In this document: positions 55,843 through 64,000 of the stretch, piece by piece
How the letters are laid out: every line of letters starts with the position of its first letter
Numbering within the stretch: position 1 is the first letter of the stretch
NCBI GenBank assembly: GCA_900074745.1
Contig: LT598464.1
Coordinates: 248,001 to 312,000 of the forward strand
Source: Lachancea mirantina
Taxonomy: Eukaryota; Ascomycota; Saccharomycetes; Saccharomycetales; Saccharomycetaceae
Length of the DNA stretch: 64,000 bases
Direction: 5' to 3'
The notes under the pieces: generated by a model
The model's input: only the letters and a program-made list of their open reading frames with translations
The model's database searches: none
Told to the model about the DNA's origin: nothing
Translations under genes and position numbers: made by a program

Positions 55843-56763
55843 ATGCTGAGGGGACGTCCTGCTCTTCGGTCCTTCGCGAGGTCATATATTGTTCCATCAT
55901 TTGAGCATTTGTCAAAAGATAAAGGTCTGCCGGGTCTTTTTTCTGAGAAAGGTCTCAATACAGCATGGTTCGACAGAGCTGAATACTATACGGAAAAGCT
56001 TAATAAGTTGACTGGTCAAACCCATGAAAAGCCCCTAGAGAACATTATTCTTGAAAGTGCGAAATCTGCTTCAAAGAGGGATATTTTCAATTATGCATCT
56101 CTGCTTCACAACCTGAAATTCAGTTTTTCCACTCTACATGGGAATGCAAGCCCTCTACTCGAAAAGCCTGATGCCCAAAGTCTATTGAACACACCAGACT
56201 TGAGTTTAAAGTTTCAAAACGAGCCATCTGAAGTTGGAAACGCAGATTTGCGAGCAGCTTTGATAAACTCGTTCGGTTCAATTGTCGAATTCAGAACTCT
56301 ACTTCTCAACTCTAATTTGGCCATCAGCGGTGATGGATTTACATGGTTGGTGGCCAGACAACATTCCTCTTCGCATGCAGGCGGAGTGTCCGGTGCCATT
56401 GAGTTCGATAAGCTTTTCATTTTGAACACATACAATGTGGGGTCTCCACACAATTTCAACAGAGTTGGCCATGTTCATGATCTCGCAAAACAGCTTGCCA
56501 AAAAAGAACCCATCCCGGAAGAGGACACAGACGCGCCTCCATTCCAGATCAAGAGCATCGAGGAGGCGAAGCAGACGGAGGCATATAAGAACATAGTTTA
56601 CGTTCCGCTTCTTGCCATTGATGCTTCACCAAAAGCATGGCTTCACGACTATGGTGTCTTTGGCAAACAGCAATATCTGGATAGGGTTTGGGAAAGCACC
56701 GAATGGTCACAAGTGGAAAAAAGACTGCCCTCCAAGGCGCCCAGCCATGAGCTGACGTTATGA
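55843..56763 (+). CDS. MRP1: Mitochondrial ribosomal small-subunit protein Mrp1 (mS43)
   Basis: 306 residues; S. cerevisiae Mrp1 has 321. The N-terminus is basic and Ser-rich (LRGRPALRSFARSY), a mitochondrial presequence. The body has the Fe/Mn superoxide-dismutase-like fold segments typical of Mrp1 and Rsm26: an N-terminal helical part (SASKRDIFNYASLLHNLKFS) and a C-terminal part with VPLLAIDASPKAWLHDYGVFG and YLDRVWESTEWSQVEKRL. The SOD metal ligands are not all kept, as expected for a structural protein. Position beside PAL1 (YDR347W-YDR348C in S. cerevisiae) favours Mrp1 over Rsm26. Confidence 0.85.
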   Translation: MLRGRPALRSFARSYIVPSFEHLSKDKGLPGLFSEKGLNTAWFDRAEYYTEKLNKLTGQTHEKPLENIILESAKSASKRDIFNYASLLHNLKFSFSTLHGNASPLLEKPDAQSLLNTPDLSLKFQNEPSEVGNADLRAALINSFGSIVEFRTLLLNSNLAISGDGFTWLVARQHSSSHAGGVSGAIEFDKLFILNTYNVGSPHNFNRVGHVHDLAKQLAKKEPIPEEDTDAPPFQIKSIEEAKQTEAYKNIVYVPLLAIDASPKAWLHDYGVFGKQQYLDRVWESTEWSQVEKRLPSKAPSHELTL

Positions 56764-57060
56764 TCCCTTATAATATATTTGTTCCTGTATATATAATTTG
56801 TCGCAGACACGAGCTCCAAAATGATGCAGTTCGAAATTGAGGCCCACATTTGCCTGGTGATACAGAAGCTTGAATCGGTGTACATTGCTCCGAAACGAAC
56901 AATAAAAGAATTTATGAAGCTAAGCAAAGCTGGTTGAGAATCATTTCTCTTGCATCATTTGACTTCTCTGTAATTGTTCGTCGTCTCTGCTGCAGATGAT
57001 GTTTGCATTGAGAACCTCATGGCCGAAGTTCCTTCAGACCCGTGTTATACTATAACAAAA

Positions 57061-58922
57061 TTAGCTTTTTCGGCTGACTTTTAAGCTCTTTACTCTTCTC
57101 ATCAATTTGTTACCGGTTGATTCTTTCTTGTCTCGTCCAGCGTTGGGGAGCCCAAGATAAGCGTCCTCGCCATCATCATTGTTATCGTACTCCAAATGAC
57201 CTGAATGAGTCTTTGCTAGCTTTAGGGGCTCTCGCCGGTATCCATCCGGAGGAGTCAAATGATGATCTTGTCTATGAGCGCTAGCATTTTTGAGCCTGTT
57301 ACTCAAGGATTTCTTCCTTTGAATGCCATGCGCTTGGTGTAATGCATCTTCCCTGATCGCAGATTGGGCCGCAGGAGCGCCGTCGAGGAAAGTCGTTGAA
57401 CCGAGTCCCACCGTGGTAGGTCCGTGTACAAGTTCAGTTTTCTTACTGGTATCAAATTGCGTAACGCTCATATCTGGCTTGATTGCGCTAATAGTGGTGG
57501 AACTATTGTTGTTGTAAGGACGGAATTTGGATTTCCCATATAGATCGTCGTCTTCCGTTTCGTCACGCCCGAAAACCTCGTTCATGGCCGACTTGTTGTT
57601 AGAAACACCAGATATGGAAGAGTTGGGCCCGTCAACTGGGAAAGCCATGACAGGCGCAACTTTGTTGTTTCTGTTGCGGTGAGGCGTGCACGCATCGAAG
57701 GGACCGTCGTGATGAAACGCACCGCCAAAGAGGCCCGTGACGTCCAGTTTGTCGATAGTGTCAACGTTCTTGGGTGGAACTACTTTCTTGCCCTTTTTAT
57801 CTTTGGTCCTGTGGCCTTTATGAGGCGACGTACCCCCTCCGCTCTCGCGCCGACGACTAGATCTGCGGCGATCGTGGTCACGGTCAGCACTATGCTCGCC
57901 TCTCTCCTTGGACTCGCGCTGGCGGTGATGCGACGGTCTCTCGCCAGACCTAGACGAATAATGAGACCCAGACGACTTGTAGCCAGTGCTCTGGGACTTC
58001 TCGCGTGGATATGTGGTTTTCTTGGGTCCGGACGCTGCAACCTCCTCATACGAAGGAGGCAGATCGCTTGAGGGTTCTGAGACGTTGGTCTGCTTGATAT
58101 ATTGTTGTCTCAAACGTGCTTTTTCCTCTTGAGCTGTAGGATAGCTTGTCCTGTCTTCGCCATTCCCATGATAGCTTGGAATGCTGCTGGAAAGCTCACT
58201 TTCTTCGCCACTCGCGACTGAGTTGCTGTCTAGATCTTCTAGAAAAGGGTTGTTTGACGCAGGACGTGGTGGCGGTGTCATACTGTCACAAAATTGGTTA
58301 AAAGTTAGTATATTCAATAAATGTCAGGTAACAGAGAGAGATGCTTGTTTGAGTGACAAATCAGTAATGATCGTTGTGGTCTCTGAGTTATTCAAATCCT
58401 AAAAAGCCTTGTTTCCAAACAGTCGCAATTTCGATAAACTTCAAAACAAGCTTTCCTTCTTAAACTTAAAGAATGTCCCATCCAAGTTAAGCCCAGAACA
58501 ATATCCCAAGGAAACCTCGAAATGGTTGCCTCGGATTCTCACATGGCGAAGGAGAGCCTAACTCAGGGTAAACGACAAATCAATTGATTATGTCAACCAG
58601 TAATTAAAGTCACGTGATTCCCAAAAGACACATACCTAAAACTGTTTCGCGCACTCATTGGTCGAGGCGAGGAGTATCCGACGATGTCGTCGCCATCTAA
58701 GTTATCCGCGAAGCTATGAGCTGATTTCTCACGTTGTGCGATCGGCCTCGCGTACGTGGACGCGTTCGCAGACGCGTAAGACCCATTCCTAGAGACCCCC
58801 CTGAAGGTGTCCTTATTTGGCTGGTCCAATTGTATATCGCTGTCAATCGACGCGAGCCTGAATGGATTGTTTGAGGAATATGGTCGATTTCCACTCTGTT
58901 CACTGTTTGTGCGCATCATCAT
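57061..58922 (-). CDS. PAL1: Endocytic coat-associated Pal1, spliced (two exons)
   Basis: Two exons on the minus strand: exon 1 at 58922-58636 (95 codons plus 2 nt) and exon 2 at 58282-57061. The junction is supported by GTATGT (58635-58630), a perfect branch site TACTAAC (58310-58304) and a CAG acceptor (58285-58283). Joining restores one frame of 502 residues, close to S. cerevisiae Pal1 (499). Each exon carries an NPF motif (SSNNPFRLAS at about 17-26, ASNNPFLEDL at about 104-113), the ligand of EH-domain endocytic proteins such as Ede1. A PPSY motif (DLPPSYEEVA) could bind Rsp5. The middle is rich in Arg, His and Ser. Pal1 is an early endocytic-patch protein. The neighbours MRP1 and YPS7 match PAL1 (YDR348C), and SFB3 matches its paralogue YHR097C. 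Confidence 0.9.
58283..58635 (-). other. Intron of PAL1 (353 nt)
   Basis: 5' splice site GTATGT, branch site TACTAAC 21 nt before the acceptor, 3' splice site CAG. The codon is split AG|T (Ser). The length of 353 nt is normal for a yeast spliceosomal intron. From memory, the S. cerevisiae paralogue YHR097C has an intron while YDR348C does not. Confidence 0.88.
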
Positions 58923-59356
58923 CCCGTCGGCGCTTCCTTTTCAAGATTAGCTTTTGTAAAAGACAGAAAAAACTTTCGGAAAAAGGGCCAAAACTGCACC
59001 AATTAGGCGTTGATAATAGCCAATTCTACAGGGTTGCAGCTACGAGCTTCTCAAATTAGTCTTTTATCCCAAGCGTATCTGGCAAAGACCCTGTATTTCG
59101 TGAACTTCCGCGCTCTGTTATCTATCAAAATTTTCTTATAAATGCGGTCTGGTTCGTGCAAGACTATCAACTAACGTCATTTTCCGTCGCACTACAAATA
59201 TAGAAACGTCCAGCCGGAGTTTACTATATAAAGGCCAGGGTGATTGGTGCTTCTATGCTTGATGCTCGCGAGAGTTCGCATCCTTTGCCAAGAATTTGGT
59301 ATAGCATGGCTGCCTCACCAAGGACAACACTTGTGTATAAGCCATCCTTTGTAGGC
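58923..59356. other. PAL1 promoter and SFB3 3' region
   Basis: About 430 bp. Contains no gene; the tail overlaps short frames antisense to SFB3. Confidence 0.5.
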
Positions 59357-62029
59357 CTAAAAGTGAATAAACTTTTGAGAAAAATGCTCGTGGTCTCGCG
59401 CTGCGCTGGGTTTTATGTAGTCCCCGCGACCGATTTTCTCTTGTATTGCGCGGTGCAGATGCACGAGATAGTTTGTGTAGCTCTCGATCATCTCGATGGA
59501 TTTGTCCTCGCAGAGAATTTGTTCCATAACACCAGAATAGTACATGTCGACGTTTGGACGCAGCGGTAAGACTGGCAGATAGCAGCAGTTTAGGATGTTG
59601 CACCAATTTTGGAGCAAATTGCGAGCCTTGACATTGATGTCGGTATCGAGCGTGGGCAGCGTGTTGGCGAACAGCAACACTGACTTGTAATCGTTTTGTT
59701 CCGCGTCGAGCCCGAGAAGGTCGCGCAGCAAGAACCTATTGGTGTTTTCGTTGAGCCACAAGTAAACCGTCGAACCATTGCAGATCAAATAGCAACCCCC
59801 ATCGACCAAACTGGCCCTACTTGCCCGCACTGAAAGGCTCTCGGATGGGGTGATCTGGAGCAGTTTTGAGTTTTCATCGAAAAAAGTAAGATCTGTCTCT
59901 GAAAGGTGCTCGTGGAGCGGGATGATTTGTGGGTATAATTTTAGAGACATCTGGGCCGGTGTCATCGTGTGGTACAACATAAGATCGTGAACTCTAGTGT
60001 TTCCATGCGACGTCTTGTTGTTGTTTTTCATGAGCTCAGATTTCTCGAAAGCCAGCAAAAACGCCGGAAGAGTTTTCAAAGAATCCGGAAGAATTAACTG
60101 AGTGGAGGGAGATGTCGACACTAAAGCACGATATTGTGTGAGAACATCGCAAATTTTGCCATCAATGAGCTTGCGGATGTTGACAAAATTGCAATCACCT
60201 AACGTCGAAATAACGTCGTGAACCATTATGCTTAAAGAAGCATCTTGGCAAACAAATTTGAAAATCTCGTGAATATTGTCACTTGTAGCTCCAGATGTGT
60301 TCAGACATCTGACACGACGTTGGCCCTCGATATCAGTATACAGAACAGCGGCTTGAAAATACACGTCTTTTGAGACCGGCAATTGTCCGTCGTACTTGAA
60401 AAGAACAGTCAAATTTGAGTCCTTACTGAGAACGGGTATCGTTGGTTCGTGGTTCGAGTTGTTGCAGGATTCTGAGTAATAATTATAGATCGAAAGCTCT
60501 GAAGAACAGCGAACTTTGACAAGAGCTCCATACCCTACAATAGTCGAGATTCCATTCAGAACATCATTGACAAGCGTGAATTCATCCCGATCTATGTTGA
60601 AATGCGGGTAGTATTTGACCTTTCCGGAAGTGACGAGCGAGGGTTGTCCCACAGATATCATGTCGACATAGGCAGACGTGGTACAATACAAGTCGACAGA
60701 AATGTAAGAGGATAGCAAATCGCGACTGAGCTTGGCATAAAACTCGTTTTCACACTTCAATGATTTTTTCAAGGCATCGTCTGCCCTTAGTCGAAGGTTG
60801 CCGTTGCCAACTATAGGTTTCGAACATAAAGATGCCACTATTTTACCACCTTGACGACCGGTGACTGTGTCAAGAGCCAATTTTGCTGCCTCTAAGGCGG
60901 ATCCATAGCACGCTTCAAATTTGTGGAAAAACTTTTCGTCCTCTATGAAAGTGGTGAGTTTGGAGAGCGTGTCTTGAATCACATGCATGGACTCCTCGGG
61001 TCTGACAAATAGGCCATTGTAAATAGGCAGAAAAGTTTCGTGAAGGTCGCTTACAATATATTCCTGGGCCTGAAAGTTTTCAGGCCTTAAATTGAAGAAT
61101 CTGATCTTGTTATCGTAAGCGATAATGGCAACTTTGCATTGGGGTTGATTTTTGGCGATGTACTCAATAGACGTTCGCACTGCTTCGACCATGGCGAGAG
61201 AACTTTTGTTTTCATTCGCTAGAGTTGAGATGTCAATCAAAAAGACGTAATGCAAGGGAAGATTTGGCATATCTTTGATCGCATTGTACTGCTCGGGCAA
61301 AAGAAACTCGATTGTACCGTTTGATAGCTCTGGCCGTTCAGCAAAATCAGAACGAGTGCCATCCGGGTTCAATGGTGCTTGTTGGTGCTCCTCTAATCGC
61401 GTGCTCACCTGACAAAAATTGCACACTGCTTTTGAGTCGAATGTGAAAGAAAACCCTGCATTCACGTAGGCTCGACAACGCCTGCACCGCAGAGGACCTG
61501 AATCTGTGCTACAATCAATGACTGGGATGTCGTCCGAGGGAATAGAAGTTGCGAAGGGCTGTAAAAGAGCGCCTAATGGTAATTTTGTCGCAGATCGAAG
61601 ATATTCGGTATGTGGGATATTGTACATGGTCAAGCGCATTTTACGGGGATCGCTGCTTCCCTGGTCAAAGGAGTAGAATTGCGAAACAGACAGCGGCGGA
61701 ATACTATCCTGTGACGTGACAAAGCACTTGTTCATGAACGATTGTTGATCTTCGAGCCTTTCAGTAGGCACGAAATGCGAAACCACGGAGGAAACGGTCG
61801 AACTCGCTACATCGATACCTGCTGAGCCATTTTGTACACCATCACTGGTACCAAATGGCTTGGCAGCACCAAACGACAGTTTTGGACTTTCTTGGACTGT
61901 GCTTGTCTCGCCCAATTGATGGAAAGCTCTGTTGGGTCTCCTGCTTTTCTTGGAACTCGCTGTCGAACCCTGTAGTCCGTTCGTTTGATTCAGAGACAAG
62001 CTGGAAATGCTAGAATTGAGTCCCTGCAT
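59357..62029 (-). CDS. SFB3: COPII cargo adaptor Sfb3/Lst1 (Sec24 family)
   Basis: 890 residues; S. cerevisiae Sfb3/Lst1 has 929. An N-terminal disordered part of about 90 residues is followed by the Sec24 zinc finger near residues 180-205 (LRCRRCRAYVNAG ending in CNFC). The trunk (LPLHYVFLIDISTLANE, then VAIIAYDNKIRFF), beta-sandwich, helical and gelsolin-like domains follow (GGCYLICNGSTVYLWLNENT). Sfb3 pairs with Sec23 on ER exit sites and is needed for export of the plasma-membrane ATPase Pma1 and other bulky cargo. S. cerevisiae has SFB3 (YHR098C) beside YHR097C, the paralogue of PAL1, consistent with the neighbour here. Sec24 and Sfb2 are the alternatives but are less similar at the N-terminus. 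Confidence 0.93.
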   Translation of the reverse strand: MQGLNSSISSLSLNQTNGLQGSTASSKKSRRPNRAFHQLGETSTVQESPKLSFGAAKPFGTSDGVQNGSAGIDVASSTVSSVVSHFVPTERLEDQQSFMNKCFVTSQDSIPPLSVSQFYSFDQGSSDPRKMRLTMYNIPHTEYLRSATKLPLGALLQPFATSIPSDDIPVIDCSTDSGPLRCRRCRAYVNAGFSFTFDSKAVCNFCQVSTRLEEHQQAPLNPDGTRSDFAERPELSNGTIEFLLPEQYNAIKDMPNLPLHYVFLIDISTLANENKSSLAMVEAVRTSIEYIAKNQPQCKVAIIAYDNKIRFFNLRPENFQAQEYIVSDLHETFLPIYNGLFVRPEESMHVIQDTLSKLTTFIEDEKFFHKFEACYGSALEAAKLALDTVTGRQGGKIVASLCSKPIVGNGNLRLRADDALKKSLKCENEFYAKLSRDLLSSYISVDLYCTTSAYVDMISVGQPSLVTSGKVKYYPHFNIDRDEFTLVNDVLNGISTIVGYGALVKVRCSSELSIYNYYSESCNNSNHEPTIPVLSKDSNLTVLFKYDGQLPVSKDVYFQAAVLYTDIEGQRRVRCLNTSGATSDNIHEIFKFVCQDASLSIMVHDVISTLGDCNFVNIRKLIDGKICDVLTQYRALVSTSPSTQLILPDSLKTLPAFLLAFEKSELMKNNNKTSHGNTRVHDLMLYHTMTPAQMSLKLYPQIIPLHEHLSETDLTFFDENSKLLQITPSESLSVRASRASLVDGGCYLICNGSTVYLWLNENTNRFLLRDLLGLDAEQNDYKSVLLFANTLPTLDTDINVKARNLLQNWCNILNCCYLPVLPLRPNVDMYYSGVMEQILCEDKSIEMIESYTNYLVHLHRAIQEKIGRGDYIKPSAARDHEHFSQKFIHF

Positions 62030-62602
62030 TTGTCTGCCACCAATGCCATCGAATTTATGGTGTTTACAGATATTTTCATTTCAGATCGGAAGCCGTTCCT
62101 AGAACAAGAAAATGCTTGAAAATTAATCACGATGCACGTTTGTGCCGGCATTCGGTATCAAACCATCACATTTCGAGTTGAATTCCACAGAAATCAAACG
62201 TGTTTCTAATTGCCAGCTTTTTGAAGAAGATTCCCCTGTCTGGCCTTTCGATTCAAGGTTTCTCTACTGAAGTTTATACCACGGTTCTAGTTACAATTAG
62301 ATGGAAAGCAATAAACGACGCAATCCGACTTACATCTCGTCACATACTGTATTTTGCTTGGAGCTTGAAAATAATTAGGCGCTTACCAAGGCATTTTCAG
62401 TCATGTTTCCACCGTCGAAATCAGGTTCTTTTGTCTTGACGGTGTCTGTTTAGTTATTTGACATATAATTTATATGTCAATTTTCACACTAAGAAAGCTC
62501 ATCATCATCGACATCACCGTCGAATCCGAACAACTCTCCAAAGTCAAATAAAATAGCTAGCAGTGGCATTGGCTAGTAGCCGAAGGTAACCGAACGACGA
62601 CA
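62030..62602. other. Divergent promoter SFB3/YPS7
   Basis: About 570 bp without a gene. A frame at 62200-62439 has no ATG start and resembles nothing. Confidence 0.5.
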
Positions 62603-64000
62603 ATGTTACGATATTTGGGCGTTTTGGTTTGCATAGTGGCTAAGACGTTGGGAAACAGCACTTTGTCTTCCTCCTCGTTGACGTCCTCGACTTTTGATGT
62701 TAGTGAAGCGTTTCCCACATTGACCGTGGGACGGGACAATACTCTGTTGTTCTATGTCAACGCCTCGATAGGTACCCCGGGACAACATCAAATGCTCCGT
62801 GTGGACCTTGCACAGCCATACATGTGGGTCCCATCTGGAGATTCTTATGAAGCCTGTAACTCCACCGACGCGGCGTACGACGAATATAGCGACCAAGCCG
62901 GCGCTTGCGACGCGGAAACCGTTTTCTATACTGAGGACAGCTCGACTGCGCATGTGCTGAATGACAACAGGACTTATCGGATGGTGTTCCCGGATTTTAT
63001 CTATTACAACGCAACGGCAGTGCAGGACATTGTGAACTTCACCTCCGTAACCGGTGACACTTCGCCATTCACATTCGAAGAACACAACAACGATACCAAT
63101 ATCTCTGGGACTTTTGCGGGGCCTGGTCTCCCGTTTCGAAAAATGTCTTTCTTTAGCGCAGAATCGTCGTATTACGTCAATGAAGGTGCGTTGGGACTTG
63201 CAGGCAAGGTCTCCTTGACAGGCTATGACAGCGACAGCGCTAACTTCGACACTTCCTTCTTTTTCCTTGAGCAACTGGTTCAAAACAATGTCATAAACAC
63301 GAGCTCTTTCTCCCTCTGGCTGGGGAGAGGCGAGTACAGTTTTTACAACTATAGTAGCGATCCCGTCATAAACAATTGCGGGAGTTTGATCCTAGGAGGC
63401 GTTGACCAATCGCTATACACTGGAGACTTTGTGAAGTTTGACACGTTACCTTTCTACGACGTCAACACATTAAAGGTCTCATATGGATTCCCCATTGTTC
63501 CGTTAACGAAGGTTAGCGTTCAGGCCAGCTCTGGAGAATCTCTCAATCTAACCTCAGATTCCTTCATCGAGCCGGTTTTACTCGACTCCAGATACACTTA
63601 CAGTTATTTACCTCTGAGCTTGATCGTACAAGTTGCGATCGAAATCAACGCCTATTACGTTGAGTCTCAAGAGAGGTGGTTAGTCGCGTGCGGTGTGAGC
63701 AGTCTAGGCGCTTCGATACTTTTCGAATTTGGCAATTTGGTCATCAAAGTTCCCCTCGATGATTTACTAGACAAGGCTTTCGATGACAATACCAACTCGA
63801 CGCTGCGTTTTTCCAACGGTGAGGAAGCTTGTTTTGTTAGGATGTTCCCGAATACGATGACTGGCTTCAACATTCTGGGAGGACCATTCTTGAAAAATGT
63901 TTACCTCGCAGCGGAATTAGAGAGCAATCAAATTGCGATGGCACAGGCCAAAATAATTCATCTCTCTGACGACTCCTTGTTGGCTGCAAGTTCTGCTTCA
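62603..64000 (+). CDS. YPS7: Yapsin-family aspartyl protease-like protein Yps7, cut at right edge
   Basis: 466 codons from the ATG of MLRYLGVLVC to the window edge, with no stop; the gene continues beyond it. A signal peptide covers about residues 1-17. An aspartyl-protease fold follows, recognisable by LLFYVNASIGTPGQHQMLRVD, NEGALGLAG, CGSLILGGVDQSLYTGDF and FNILGGPFLKNVYLAAE. The two catalytic motifs are non-standard: D68-L-A in place of D-T-G, and D328-S-R in place of D-S/T-G. Both Asp are kept but the Gly are not. About ten N-glycosylation sequons are visible. Yapsins are GPI-anchored; the anchor signal would be beyond the edge. S. cerevisiae YPS7 (YDR349C) is next to PAL1, as here (with SFB3 between). 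Confidence 0.88.
   Translation, partial: MLRYLGVLVCIVAKTLGNSTLSSSSLTSSTFDVSEAFPTLTVGRDNTLLFYVNASIGTPGQHQMLRVDLAQPYMWVPSGDSYEACNSTDAAYDEYSDQAGACDAETVFYTEDSSTAHVLNDNRTYRMVFPDFIYYNATAVQDIVNFTSVTGDTSPFTFEEHNNDTNISGTFAGPGLPFRKMSFFSAESSYYVNEGALGLAGKVSLTGYDSDSANFDTSFFFLEQLVQNNVINTSSFSLWLGRGEYSFYNYSSDPVINNCGSLILGGVDQSLYTGDFVKFDTLPFYDVNTLKVSYGFPIVPLTKVSVQASSGESLNLTSDSFIEPVLLDSRYTYSYLPLSLIVQVAIEINAYYVESQERWLVACGVSSLGASILFEFGNLVIKVPLDDLLDKAFDDNTNSTLRFSNGEEACFVRMFPNTMTGFNILGGPFLKNVYLAAELESNQIAMAQAKIIHLSDDSLLAASSAS

Noticed and set aside
1-64000. LTR retrotransposon or solo LTR, especially near the four tRNA genes
   Set aside because: No TG...CA-bounded repeats or Gag/Pol-like frames were recognised beside any tRNA gene; a library search would be needed to exclude short relics.

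Overview
The window is nuclear DNA of a budding yeast of the family Saccharomycetaceae. The genes are compact and almost intron-free, the one intron found uses GTATGT and TACTAAC, and nearly every protein has a close relative in Saccharomyces cerevisiae. Gene order points to a species that diverged before the whole-genome duplication. Genes that S. cerevisiae splits between two duplicated blocks are interleaved here in one copy: KSS1, a YLR352W-type F-box gene, one BUD8/BUD9 gene, MTE1, TAL1, RME1 and ILV5 combine the YGR040-044 and YLR352-355 neighbourhoods. RPA135, PMR1, SUA5, YIP5, SUT1, RAD54 and HAA1 combine YPR008-010 with YGL161-169. A genus such as Lachancea would fit, but that is a guess.

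Layout. 0-9 kb: KSS1 (MAP kinase), an F-box/LRR gene, a bud-site landmark gene, MTE1 and a short zinc-cluster regulator. 9.7-19 kb: TAL1, a 1171-residue gene with a pogo/CENP-B-type transposase core, RME1 in a GC-rich island, and ILV5 with a perfect Gcn4 site upstream. 19.6-26 kb: THG1, an unidentified beta-propeller-like gene, tRNA-Asp, a MID2/MTL1 wall sensor and a GH17 wall glucanase. 26-34 kb: RPA135 (RNA polymerase I), PMR1 (Golgi Ca/Mn pump) and SUA5 (tRNA t6A). 35-40 kb: tRNA-Gly, YIP5, an unknown secreted protein, tRNA-Leu and SUT1. 39.9-46 kb: two head-to-head hAT DNA transposons sit between SUT1 and RAD54. The left copy is broken and carries a 25-N assembly gap; the right copy has a long open transposase frame. 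46-55 kb: RAD54, HAA1 and FTR1, the last with three Aft1-type sites. 55-64 kb: tRNA-Gly, MRP1, PAL1 (spliced here by inspection), SFB3 and a YPS7-like protease that runs off the right edge.

Most genes are unrelated housekeeping functions kept together by descent. Regulation can be read in places: iron sites at FTR1, amino-acid control at ILV5, PAC/RRPE elements at RPA135, an MCB box at RAD54. The most unusual items are the large pogo-derived gene next to RME1, the hAT pair, the PAL1 intron, a 29-bp palindrome inside the wall-sensor gene, and a GATA-site cluster with no gene behind it. CDS coordinates include the stop codon. Where the open frame extends upstream of the first ATG I start at the ATG. 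No LTR retrotransposon, virus-like element or CRISPR array was recognised.
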